Shown piece after piece: positions 1 to 8,212 of a stretch of 62,157 nt of DNA. A program made the translations under genes and the position numbers. Numbering within the stretch: the first letter of the stretch is position 1; each line of letters opens with the position of its first letter. This DNA comes from Hyphomicrobium sp. (GTDB lineage Bacteria; Pseudomonadota; Alphaproteobacteria; Rhizobiales; Hyphomicrobiaceae): contig JABFRT010000020.1 in NCBI GenBank assembly GCA_013141015.1, positions 1 to 62,157 of the forward strand, written 5' to 3'. Below the pieces are notes generated by a model. It did no database searches, was not told the DNA's origin, and worked only from the letters and a program-made list of their open reading frames with translations.

Positions 1-543
1 TTTGGCATACGTCACGCAGCGATCAAGCAGCCAAGCGTTCAACTCCTCGTACGTTTTGAACTTCAGCCTCGGCGTGAACAACCGTTCGCGGATGTTGCCG
101 ACCTGGTTCTCGACTTGGCCTTTCTCCCAGCCGGCCGCCGGCTTGCACGCTACAGGTTCCACAACATGATGGCTCATCATCTGCAGAAAGCGCCGGTTGA
201 ATGTCCGCTCCTTGCCCGCGAACACGGCATCGACCGCCGTCTTCATGTTGTCGTAGATGCCGCGCTGGCAGGCGCCCTTGAAGAACGCAAAAGCCTTCTC
301 GTGGGCATCGAACACCATCTCTTGGGCTTCGCGCGGGTAAGCCCGCACAAAAGGCATCCGGCTGTGGCACAGCCGCATGTGTGCGACCTTGGCCATCGTC
401 GTCACGCCGTCGATGACCACGTACTCGTGGCTCCAATCGAACTGGTAGGCTTCACGGGTATACCGGCACGTGCCGCACGCGATTGGATGATCATCGGGAT
501 TGCGCTCCAGGCGATAGGCGTTTGCCGAGTGGACGAGCTTCAT
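1..543 (-). pseudogene. istA: IS21-family transposase IstA remnant
   Basis: The reverse strand from about 470 to the left edge reads as the catalytic and C-terminal part of an IS21-type DDE transposase. Recognisable pieces are a FDWSHEY block, an HSRMPFVRAYPREAQEMVFDAH-like block, YDNMKTAVD (second catalytic Asp) and GWEKGQVENQVGNIRERLF (catalytic Glu). The expected N-terminal helix-turn-helix half is missing. Upstream of the ATG at 543 there is an in-frame TAG, and the first ~35 codons do not resemble IstA. The gene runs off the window, and no IstB is visible. I read it as a 5'-truncated, inactive insertion-sequence scar lying 3' of the restriction-modification gene. Confidence 0.8.
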
Positions 544-605
544 CCACTAGCGCCGCCGGAAGGGCCGTGTCTTTCGGCTTCTTTCTGAACAACACGGCCG
601 CACCT

Positions 606-1370
606 CTACTGGATTGCTGTTGCGGCGCGGCGAAGCGCGAAGGTGTCGCCGTTGTCGTTGGAGGCGATGTGGCCAAGGCGGGCGAGGGCGAGGATAGACA
701 TAGCGACGCGCTTTTCCACTTTCAGACCTTGCGAGAAGTGGCGCGAGATGTCGGCAATGGTGAGGGCTGAGGATGTGGTTGCAAGAACGCTCATCACAGC
801 CGTCGTTTCTGCCAGTTCATCATCGGTTGGGAACTTGGGCTTTGCATCGGCTTCGCTGTCATCATCAAGGTCCAGCGTTGGTGCTTGGTTCTTGAGCTTT
901 TCAGCGTCTCGCTCTGCTTTAGCAGCGGCTTTGTCCGCTTCCGATCCGAAGCGCTCGCGCTGATATTCCGGCCTTAGCCAGCGAATGAGGCCCTTCTTTT
1001 CTTCCGCCGCGCGCTCTTTGTTGAGGGCGACAAGGCGCGCGATGATATCTTCGTCGGATAGCGTCGCTGGCCAGCCGTAGGCTTCGAAAACAAGTGCATC
1101 CAGCTTGTCGTGCAATTCCTTGAGGATCAGCACCAAGCCTTCGCGCTTAATCCTTTCGTCGTCTTCGTCCAACGGCTCGCCAGCGCGCACCGCTTCGAGC
1201 ACGTTGTACATTTGGGTGAGTGTGAGTTTCGGTTGCTCGGCTTGGCGGGCTTTGCGGTGCGCATCCATCTCTTCGGCAACTGCGCGGATTTTGTCTTTCA
1301 GCGCGTCGGAGCAATCCGGGAACGGGAATGGGTCGAAGCAGCGGGATTTTACATAGACAGCATCCTCTTT
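606..1370 (-). pseudogene. C-terminal part of type IIL restriction-modification enzyme, cut off by an in-frame stop
   Basis: This stretch is in the same frame as the 944-codon ORF upstream and separated from it only by a TAA at 1373-1371. Reading on gives CFDPFPFPD, then TQMYNVLEAVRAGEPL, VFEAYGWP, and ALNKERAAEEKKGLIRWLRPEYQ. These are the usual end of MmeI-like enzymes (C-terminal part of the target-recognition domain). The tail (about 100 residues) is acidic and helical. Translation could restart at the ATG at 1268, giving 220 residues. It is not a separate gene by origin. Whether the TAA is a true nonsense mutation or a base error cannot be told from the sequence. Confidence 0.8.
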
Positions 1371-4205
1371 TTAAACGCCCAATTTTCCCGCATTCGCAAA
1401 GTACCACTGACGGTGGACTGAGGAGGACAAAACGCCGAGATCAAACGCATCGTCGGCTGCGATAACGATCAGCTTATTGTCCGCAAGAATGTCGGCATTG
1501 AAGAATACAAACACTCGATGCTTTGCCGTTTCGACAGTGGCGATATATCGGGTAAGACCAATAAGTGCAGGACGAAGTTGTTCTCTCGGTTTTCCGAATA
1601 TCCACCAACGGGCGAGGTATTCGCCCGCGTCGCGGGTCGGTGACCGATCAAACTGCTCTTTGCGGCTTGTTCTAACCGTCTCGCTGAGGTGTTGGTATAC
1701 TTCTGGGTACTTTGAGCGCACGCTGTCGGCATCAAGTCCGAACAGATCGATGACCATGACGCCCCTTGGAGTGGCCATCAGGTCTCTGCCATTGCGATAG
1801 TTCCGAATGTGCTTCTCAAGTCCGGGGCGTTTGCCCAACCCGAGAACAGCGGCTTCGCTTGGCGTGACGATGAAACCATCGCCATGCAGTTTTACGCCCG
1901 GCGACGAAAGGCCCTCATTGGCCAGCAGCGACAATGCCGACGTTACATCCGCACCTACGGACAAATCGGCGTTGATGCGTCCTTCTTTGGCAGAAAGTGC
2001 GATGTTGGGCTCGTCGGTGTTCAGTCCGGCTTCGCGCGTCACTTCTCGCAATACGCCGTCGCGCCGTCCGGCAACAGCCACCGTCATTGCAATGCGAACG
2101 CTCGCATAGTCATCAGTTGCTTTGGTCCACGGATGATCGGGAATGGCCATCAGAAGTGAAATGGGCTTCTTGGCTTCGAGATGTTTGGACACGGTGCGGC
2201 GGCTGAAGACTTGCGTAATTGAGTTCGTCGTCACAAAGCCAAAGCGCTGGAGCTTGGTGCCCTTGGCAGTCAGAAGGCCCGCCGCGCGGTCCCACCAATA
2301 CATCACGAAGTCGGCGCTATCGTTGATGTCCTTGTGGACCGCCCAAAGCGTTTCCGCATAGGCGTCGCCCAATTCGGCGCGCACGTCCTTCCCGCCAATA
2401 AACGGCGGGTTGCCGACAATATATTCCGCATCCGGCCATTTTGGCTTGCGCGCGTTCGGATACGTCTCGATGCGCACGCTATCTTTCGTTTCAACTTTCG
2501 TGACGGGATAGTCATCCCAATCTAGCACGGCGTCACGGCACTGAATGTTTTGGAAGTCGCGCAAGATCGGTTCGTTCGGCACGCCCTTTTGCGTGCGGTA
2601 GTACCATTGAAGATAGCCCAACCAGATCACCAGCTCTGCGATGGCAGCGGCGCGCGGGTTGAGTTCTATCCCTAGAAACTGATGCGGATCGACGGATTGC
2701 TTTTCGAGTGCGAGTGCTTCTTGGCCGCCAAGGTCTAGCAGCGAGTCCAATATTTCGCCTTCAAGCCGCTTCATCATTTCCATGGCGACGTAGAGGAAGT
2801 TGCCGGTGCCGCACGCTGGGTCAAGCACGCGCGTCTCGCACAGCTTCTTGTGGAACGTGCGTAGAGTTTCGACGCCTTGTTCGCGCGTCCGCTTGGCTTC
2901 ATTGCGGAGTGCGGCAAGCCTATCGAGCTTGCTTTGATCTTTCGACTTCAGTGCTTCGGCTGCGCGCTCATTGGCTTGCGCTTCAAGCGCATCAGCTTCA
3001 TAGCGATAGCGCTCAGCGGTGGCCTGTACGCTTGCCCACTCTTGGCGGAGCGGTTCCATGATCGTCACGACAACGAGCCGTTCGACGTAGGCGCGCGGAG
3101 TATAATGCGCCCCAAGTTTCGCCCGCTCTTTGGGGTCAAGCGCTTGCTCTAGGAGCGTGCCGAAGATGGCTGGATCAACTTCCTTCCAATCGGACTTAGC
3201 CGCTTCCCAGAGTTCCCCGATTTCTTCGCGGCCTAGATCAAAGACGGTGGCCTTCTTGAAAAACGATCCGTTGAAACGCTTCACCTTGTCTTGGGCAATC
3301 GTGGCGTAGTCGCCCTTGTCCATTGCCTGCCAAAGCTGTGCAAGCTCATGCTTGAACATCGTCGTATTGTTGCGGGCGCGTTCCAGCCAATTGCGGAAAC
3401 AATCTTCAGGAAGCAGCTTCACGTCTTCGGCGAACATCGTGAACAGGCAGCGCATCAGGAAGTGCGACACGTCTTCGGCGTTCGGCTTGTCGGGACGTTG
3501 TTCGAGTGCCTTGGAAACCTTGGCGAGCCGTGCCGCAATAGCGCGCGTGACCTTGGCGGATTGCCGCGTTGGGTCGAGCTTTAGCGGCTCTTGCCAGATC
3601 AGCCGCAAGCGCTCGCGGATTTTATCGTCGCGCAAGTCTTCAAGGTAGATGCGGTAGCCGGTGCGGTCTGGGAATTGTGCGTAGTTTTTGCCCTGCCCTG
3701 TGAAGTCGGCATAAATCTCGAAGCAGTGGCCAACGTCGCAAACGATGATGAAGGGCGGCCAGCCATCGGATGTGGGCAGCGCGCGGGCGTAATCTTCGGC
3801 CTGCTGCTTGGCGTTCATCATCAGAACGTCCCAGGCGCGGTCTGCGCTACGCTTGCCTTGCGGCTTGGCGTCCGGCACGAACAGGTCCGGCTGGTTCTTG
3901 AACTTGAGTTCCTTTTTACCGCCCTTCTGCAAGCTCTGCTTGGCTTCGAGCACGAAGCTGCCGCGCTTATACAAGTCTATGCGGCCTGGACTGGTTGAAC
4001 CGTCATCGCCTTTAAAGCGGACGGCGCGCTCGAAGGCGTAGGGGTTCTGATCCGCGTCATTGACCGACGGAATGGGGCGCGGGACGCCCAATAGATCGCA
4101 GAGTTCATAGGCGAACCCTTGGAAGTTGGCGCGCTCAGCCCCAGCGGACGCACTCCAGCGGGCGATGAAATCTTCGATTGTTCTGTCTGCGGTTAATGTG
4201 GTCAT
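1371..4205 (-). CDS. Type IIL restriction-modification enzyme (MmeI-like), main part
   Basis: This is a 944-residue bifunctional restriction endonuclease and adenine methyltransferase. The nuclease motif D77-x9-E87-A-K89 (in GRIDLYKRGSFVLEAK) has the same spacing as the MmeI catalytic site. A helical linker follows, then HYTPRAYVERLV, methyltransferase motif I DPACGTG (about residue 463) and motif IV NPPF (about 599), typical of N6-adenine enzymes. The C-terminal part should be the target-recognition domain, but it stops at GKLGV with TAA. The missing ~254 codons continue in the same frame to 606, so the intact protein would be about 1,199 residues. The start at 4205 gives a normal family N-terminus. 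It probably acts alone, as no separate S or R gene is near. Activity without the C-terminus is doubtful. Confidence 0.9.
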   Translation of the reverse strand: MTTLTADRTIEDFIARWSASAGAERANFQGFAYELCDLLGVPRPIPSVNDADQNPYAFERAVRFKGDDGSTSPGRIDLYKRGSFVLEAKQSLQKGGKKELKFKNQPDLFVPDAKPQGKRSADRAWDVLMMNAKQQAEDYARALPTSDGWPPFIIVCDVGHCFEIYADFTGQGKNYAQFPDRTGYRIYLEDLRDDKIRERLRLIWQEPLKLDPTRQSAKVTRAIAARLAKVSKALEQRPDKPNAEDVSHFLMRCLFTMFAEDVKLLPEDCFRNWLERARNNTTMFKHELAQLWQAMDKGDYATIAQDKVKRFNGSFFKKATVFDLGREEIGELWEAAKSDWKEVDPAIFGTLLEQALDPKERAKLGAHYTPRAYVERLVVVTIMEPLRQEWASVQATAERYRYEADALEAQANERAAEALKSKDQSKLDRLAALRNEAKRTREQGVETLRTFHKKLCETRVLDPACGTGNFLYVAMEMMKRLEGEILDSLLDLGGQEALALEKQSVDPHQFLGIELNPRAAAIAELVIWLGYLQWYYRTQKGVPNEPILRDFQNIQCRDAVLDWDDYPVTKVETKDSVRIETYPNARKPKWPDAEYIVGNPPFIGGKDVRAELGDAYAETLWAVHKDINDSADFVMYWWDRAAGLLTAKGTKLQRFGFVTTNSITQVFSRRTVSKHLEAKKPISLLMAIPDHPWTKATDDYASVRIAMTVAVAGRRDGVLREVTREAGLNTDEPNIALSAKEGRINADLSVGADVTSALSLLANEGLSSPGVKLHGDGFIVTPSEAAVLGLGKRPGLEKHIRNYRNGRDLMATPRGVMVIDLFGLDADSVRSKYPEVYQHLSETVRTSRKEQFDRSPTRDAGEYLARWWIFGKPREQLRPALIGLTRYIATVETAKHRVFVFFNADILADNKLIVIAADDAFDLGVLSSSVHRQWYFANAGKLGV

Positions 4206-4358
4206 GGGGCGGCACCCTACGGCAACTCAGGGAGGCTTGGGAAGGGTGGAAGTTCGTCCAATTTTTGCCGTGCTCAGTTGCCGGAAGGTGCCATGATCTT
4301 GCCGTAGCTTCTTGCCGTTGCCCGGCGCTGGGCAACAGTCGGCGAGGGAGCTTCGAGA

Positions 4359-5264
4359 ATGGGCGGAACGTCGGAAGAGCAACGAATGAAGGACGAATTG
4401 TTCGACGCAGTGCATCGCGGCGAGCTGACTCCGGATGAAGCTGAGCGGAAAGCGCTGTCCGCCGGTTTAGGGGTGCTGCGCGACATTCCGGATCCGCAGC
4501 AGTTCGACCCTGAGCGGGAAGCCTGGTGGACGCTGCCGATGGTGATGGCGTGGATCGTGTGGCGCACAATAGATCGCGTTCGTGGCCAATACGATCCTTA
4601 TCGAATTGCATCATACTATTGGGTTTACCAGCCGATCTCAGGACATGGCACGGCCGATGAGCGTGGGGGTCATTGGCTGAAGCAACAAGAGCAGGCTTCA
4701 GCTATGGATCTCTCACTCATCGAAGCGTTCGGTCTATTCGATGAAGGCGACAAGGAACGCCGCGAAGCGACCGTGCGCGAGGCCCGCGAGGACTTGTGGA
4801 ACAAGGCGAGCATTGGGGAAGTTCAGTGCATTGCAGTGCGCTTGAGCGATCAAGAAGTTGTTGCCGTTCCAGAAATTGAATGGAGCTATCTTGATTTGCA
4901 CCAAAACCACGGTCGCGATGAATTGTGCTTCCAGCACAGCAGTACGCCACGCTATCGAGCGGTGAAGTTCCGGAAATCGGAGGTGCTGCAAATTTGGAAA
5001 GCAGCGAAAGCGAGTGTTCGGGCGAGACGAGATGCGCAAGAGCGTTGCAAGCAATGGCTGATCCGCGAAATGTCGCTGCATCGCGAATCACAGACCATGT
5101 CTAAGGCGGAGGCCGCCAAGTTTGCGCGGACGCGATTTGGGATTGCGAGGGATCCGTTTAGGGCGATTTGGACGGCCGCTATAAAGCAAGCCGATGCACG
5201 AACCTGGGCTCTTGGCGGGAGGCGTCCGGACAAACAGGCGGAGAAAAACAGGCGGACAAAATAA
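4359..5264 (+). CDS. Hypothetical island protein
   Basis: I do not recognise the family. The protein has 301 residues and is soluble. It has an N-terminal acidic/basic helix (DELTPDEAERKALSAG-like), aromatic-rich segments, and a basic helical C-terminus (KAEAAKFARTRFGIARDPFRAIW) that could be a small DNA-binding helix bundle. Two starts are plausible: ATG 4359 (GGGAG eight bases upstream) and ATG 4386 (GGAAGAG six bases upstream). It is divergent from the restriction-modification gene across about 150 bp, which should hold both promoters. It leads into the AlpA/RepA-like genes, so a role in island maintenance is possible but only inferred. Confidence 0.6.
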   Translation: MGGTSEEQRMKDELFDAVHRGELTPDEAERKALSAGLGVLRDIPDPQQFDPEREAWWTLPMVMAWIVWRTIDRVRGQYDPYRIASYYWVYQPISGHGTADERGGHWLKQQEQASAMDLSLIEAFGLFDEGDKERREATVREAREDLWNKASIGEVQCIAVRLSDQEVVAVPEIEWSYLDLHQNHGRDELCFQHSSTPRYRAVKFRKSEVLQIWKAAKASVRARRDAQERCKQWLIREMSLHRESQTMSKAEAAKFARTRFGIARDPFRAIWTAAIKQADARTWALGGRRPDKQAEKNRRTK

Positions 5265-5352
5265 TTAGGCGGTATCTTTTCTGACCGCCGAAAATAGCGA
5301 TCTTGCCACCACCTGCCGGAGGTATTCCGGCGTAACAGTGGACGGCGAGAAA

Positions 5353-5574
5353 ATGCCGATTGTCAGCGATAACCAACGGCGCATCATGCGCACTGCGGAA
5401 GCGGCCGAATATTGCGGATCGGCCGCTTCGACTTTTGAAAAACTCAGACTAACAGGCGGCGGCCCAATCTATTCCAAGATCGGCCGCCGCGTCGTCTACC
5501 GTGTCGAAGACTTGGACGCGTGGCTTGCCGTCAATCGCAGGCGTTCGACTTCTGATGCTCGGCCGATCCTATGA
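5353..5574 (+). CDS. AlpA/excisionase-like helix-turn-helix protein
   Basis: This small DNA-binding protein of about 73 residues has the pattern RTAEAAEYCG-x3-STFEKLRLTGGGP-x2-SKIGRRVVYRVEDLDAWL. That is the standard winged helix-turn-helix of the AlpA/MerR-like family. Such proteins act as excisionases or transcription regulators in integrated elements. A GTG at 5338 in the same frame would add five residues, but ATG 5353 gives the more usual N-terminus. The stop overlaps the start of the downstream RepA-like gene in an ATGA, so the two are probably co-translated. The pairing supports an integrative-element origin. Confidence 0.8.
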   Translation: MPIVSDNQRRIMRTAEAAEYCGSAASTFEKLRLTGGGPIYSKIGRRVVYRVEDLDAWLAVNRRRSTSDARPIL

Positions 5575-6847
5575 TGCGTGAGTCAAAGCCTATCATTGCG
5601 ACTGGTTCGGCGCGCCAATCGTATTCGTCAAGGTGTCTCGCAGACATTGAGCCGTTGCCGGTGAATTGGCTTTGGCCGATGCGCATGGCGCTTGGAAAGC
5701 TCAACTTAATTGCGGGGCATCCGGGGCGAGGAAAATCGACACTCTCGCTCCACATGGCGGCACTTGTCAGTACCGGAGGGGAATGGCCCGATGGCACGCA
5801 ATGTCCGCAGGGCAATGTGGCATTCATCACATGCGAAGACGATCCAGCGGATACACTTGTTCCGCGATTGTTAGCCGCAAACGCTGACCTGTCCCGATGC
5901 CACCTTTTAGATGCCGTGGATGACGAGAAGGGCGGCGAGCGGCCGTTCAATCTCAAAACTGATGTGGCGAAGATCGAAGAATTGGCACGCGACAAAGGTG
6001 GACTGTCGCTCATCATCATCGATCCTATCAGCGCCTACCTCAACGGCATCGATTCACACAATGTCGCTGAGGTCCGGAGCGCACTTGTGCCACTTCAACA
6101 AATGGCTGAGCGCCTGGCGGCTGCCGTCGTGATCGTCTCTCACTTTAACAAGGGAACGCCCGATGGCAGCGCGTTGTCGCGCGTCGCCGGATCGGGAGCG
6201 TTTGTTGCCGTGTGCCGCTCAGCTTGGGCCGTCGAGCGCGATCCCGAGCATCCAGAAGGCGGCCGCCGCATACTTGCACCAATGAAAAACAATATCGGAG
6301 ATGATCGAACTGGGTTCGCTTTTATTGTAGAGCAATGCAAACTTGGCGATGGCATTGAGGGGAGCCGCGCGCGTTTCGAACTTGGCACCTTCCAAATTAA
6401 TGCCGACGATCTAGTGCGAGGGCAAACTGGAAACGTCAATAGAAGCTCAGCAAAGTCGGAGGTAACCGCTTTCCTCATCGATTTTCTGACATCTGGTGCG
6501 CAACCTCAAGCAGATATCCAAAAAGCCGCCGAGTATGCAGGTCATAGTTCGCGCACGCTTCAGAGAGCCAAAAGCGCCCTAGGCATCAAGTCGCGCAAGC
6601 GTGCGGATGGTTGTGGTGGGAGTTGCCACAGAAGAAAAAAACGGCGCCGGGGCTGTTTGGTTTGCAAGAAAGCCAAGGGCGACAAGAACGCCAAGATGCC
6701 AAGGTGTTGAATATTGGCAAGCATGACCAACTTGCCAGCGATCAATTTGAAGACTGCCAAGAAATGCATGCCGATAGCATTGGCGATCTTGGCAAGGTTG
6801 GCGATGTTGAAGCGTGCCCCGGCGGGAACGGATCTTTGCTAGAATGA
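5571..6847 (+). pseudogene. RepA-like AAA/RecA-fold ATPase with 3' frameshift
   Basis: Residues 1-350 form a RepA/DnaB-like RecA-fold ATPase. Walker A is GHPGRGKST, Walker B is LIIIDPISAYL, and a sensor-like SHFNK follows. Such proteins are common in plasmids and integrated elements of alphaproteobacteria. After SRKRADG (about 6608) the frame gives an odd Cys/Arg-rich tail ending at 6710. The +1 frame instead gives LWWELPQ, RQERQDAK and GDLGKVGDV up to the TGA at 6847, which looks like the normal C-terminus of the family. A one-base loss near 6610 (GGTTGTGGTGGGAG) explains this. The change is mild, so the truncated protein may still fold. A sequencing error is also possible. Confidence 0.75.
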
Positions 6848-6880
6848 CCGTGCTGAAATTCTAACGGGGGCCGTCGTTGA

Positions 6881-7657
6881 ATGTCTCGGAAACGCAAGGC
6901 AACGAAAGCGCCGGAAATACCAAGGCATCCGCCTGGCCGCGATGAGGCGTTGGCAATCGAGCATGCCAAGCAATGCGTGACGGCGCGGTCGCCGCGCGTG
7001 ACGGTAGATTGCAAGCAAACAAGCGCTGGGCAGATCGATGTGTTTGGCGCTGGACACAACGATCACAACGGATGGCTCGCCAGAATTGAAAACGCCTTCG
7101 GTACGCGAGGGTCAGCGTTCGCGCTGTCGCAACTCAACCGGTTGATTGCTGTTTGCCGCGACGATAGCAGGAAGATCGACGTGGCGCGCTTGAATGGCCT
7201 TCTAGCCCTCGTAGAAGGCGCTGGGCCGCAAAATGAAGTTCAGGCGGCCTTGGCTGTCCAAATGGCGCTAACGCACCACGTGGCGCAAACTGTGCTGCTG
7301 AGAGCCGCACGCGTTGACCAGATCCCGCAATTCGACAGTGCCAGCAATTCGGCGGTGAAGTTGCTGCGCACGTTCGCTCTACAAGCTGAAGTGCTGGCCA
7401 AGCTGCAACGCGGTGGTGAGCAGATCGTCAAGGTCGTGCATGTACATCCGGGCGCGCAAGCGATTGTTGGCAATGTCGTCAGCAGTGCCGCCAGTGGCGC
7501 CAGCGGGGGAGGGGTCGCAGATGACAAATGGAACCAACCCCATGCACCCGAGAGATTGCTGCCTTCAACGGGACGTAGTGAGGCTGAACCGGTCTCCACG
7601 CTGCTGTGCCAAGACGCGGAGCGGCAGCCCGTGCCGGTCGCCATCGGTCAGCGGTAA
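6881..7657 (+). CDS. Hypothetical island protein upstream of HGG-motif protein
   Basis: This 258-residue protein has a basic start (MSRKRKATKAPEIPR) and an Ala/Leu-rich helical middle containing NEVQAALAVQMALTHHVAQTVL. A VKVVHVHPGAQAIVGNV segment lies near residue 190. I recall similar proteins paired with small HGG-motif proteins in alphaproteobacterial prophages and islands, but I can name no function. A GTCGTTG run precedes the ATG; no strong ribosome-binding site is seen. The last 137 bases overlap the next gene in another frame. The true C-terminus could be shorter in the ancestor, since the segment after QPHAP looks less conserved in character. Confidence 0.6.
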   Translation: MSRKRKATKAPEIPRHPPGRDEALAIEHAKQCVTARSPRVTVDCKQTSAGQIDVFGAGHNDHNGWLARIENAFGTRGSAFALSQLNRLIAVCRDDSRKIDVARLNGLLALVEGAGPQNEVQAALAVQMALTHHVAQTVLLRAARVDQIPQFDSASNSAVKLLRTFALQAEVLAKLQRGGEQIVKVVHVHPGAQAIVGNVVSSAASGASGGGVADDKWNQPHAPERLLPSTGRSEAEPVSTLLCQDAERQPVPVAIGQR

Positions 7658-7829
7658 AGTACGTTGCCGGATGCATGGCGGCGCGAAGGGCAGCGGTGCA
7701 CCCTCTGGAAAGCGGAATGGTGGCTATCGAGCGGGGGCGTTCACGCGCGAAGCGATAGCTGACCGCAAGATGATATCGGCACTGGTTGCAGAGTGCCGGG
7801 CGCTTGCAAGGTCGATCACACAGAATTGA
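7521..7829 (+). CDS. Small zinc-knuckle/HGG-motif island protein
   Basis: This 102-residue basic protein contains C-x3-TRSGSPCRSPSVSGKVRCRMHGG followed by GSGAPSGKRNGGYRAGAFTREA. The two Cys/His groups look like a small zinc knuckle. The HGG-x4-GAP-x-G-x-RNG signature is one I associate with short proteins found in integrated elements of Rhizobiales. ATG 7521 is chosen because GGGGGAGGGG lies a few bases upstream; the frame is open further left, inside the upstream gene. Function is unknown. It is the last gene before the tRNA-Thr that marks the island edge. Confidence 0.7.
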   Translation: MTNGTNPMHPRDCCLQRDVVRLNRSPRCCAKTRSGSPCRSPSVSGKVRCRMHGGAKGSGAPSGKRNGGYRAGAFTREAIADRKMISALVAECRALARSITQN

Positions 7830-7852
7830 AAAAGTACGTGAGTGGCATTGTC

Positions 7853-7874
7853 GTGGCGCCCCGGTGGCGCCCCG
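7853..7874. repeat. Two perfect 11-bp tandem repeats near the island edge
   Basis: The unit GTGGCGCCCCG occurs twice head to tail. It lies between the last island gene and the 3' end of the tRNA-Thr. It could be part of an attachment region or simply a slipped GC-rich stretch; nothing in the sequence decides this. Confidence 0.6.
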
Positions 7875-7919
7875 GCTGGATTTGACCAAGCCAATCTACT
7901 GCTAAGTTATTGATAGAAT

Positions 7920-7994
7920 TGGTGCCGACTGTAGGATTTGAACCTACGACCCCCTGATTACAAATCAGGTGCACTACCACTGTGCTAAGTCGGC
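7920..7994 (-). tRNA. tRNA-Thr (anticodon TGT)
   Basis: The reverse strand gives a complete cloverleaf. The acceptor stem pairs GCCGACT with AGTCGGC, the D-arm is AGCACAGTGGTAGTGC, and the anticodon stem CCTGA/TCAGG carries loop TTTGTAA. The T-arm is GTAGG-TTCAAAT-CCTAC, and the CCA end is encoded. The loop centre TGT reads the Thr codon ACA. The 3' end points towards the island genes on its left. That is the orientation expected if an integrase had used the tRNA 3' end as attachment site. No integrase is in view. Confidence 0.95.
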
Positions 7995-8212
7995 GAAGCA
8001 ATGCGTTGAGCCGAGCAAATAACGATAAACTGAGTGCGCTGCCAGCTCTTTTTTGGTGTCACGCCTGCAACGCGCACGCCGTTGCCCGCGACAGACAGCC
8101 CTACATAGCTGGACATGGCCAAAAGCGCAAATTTGCGGCTCGCGAGGATGCTGACGCTGGCACCGCGTGACAGGCCGCCGGTCTGGCCGCTGACCATTTT
8201 GTGGAGTTGGAC

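Noticed and set aside
23-436. Leftward ORF over the IstA remnant in a different frame
   Set aside because: The neighbouring frame gives clear IstA motifs; this one is a shadow.
4135-4614. Leftward ORFs at the start of the restriction-modification gene
   Set aside because: They overlap the start of the rightward gene at 4359 and lack coding character.
7985-8197. 70-codon leftward ORF between the GINT1_N-like gene and tRNA-Thr, with a short hydrophobic stretch
   Set aside because: It has no good ribosome-binding site, no family resemblance, and its end runs into the tRNA gene. Probably non-coding.
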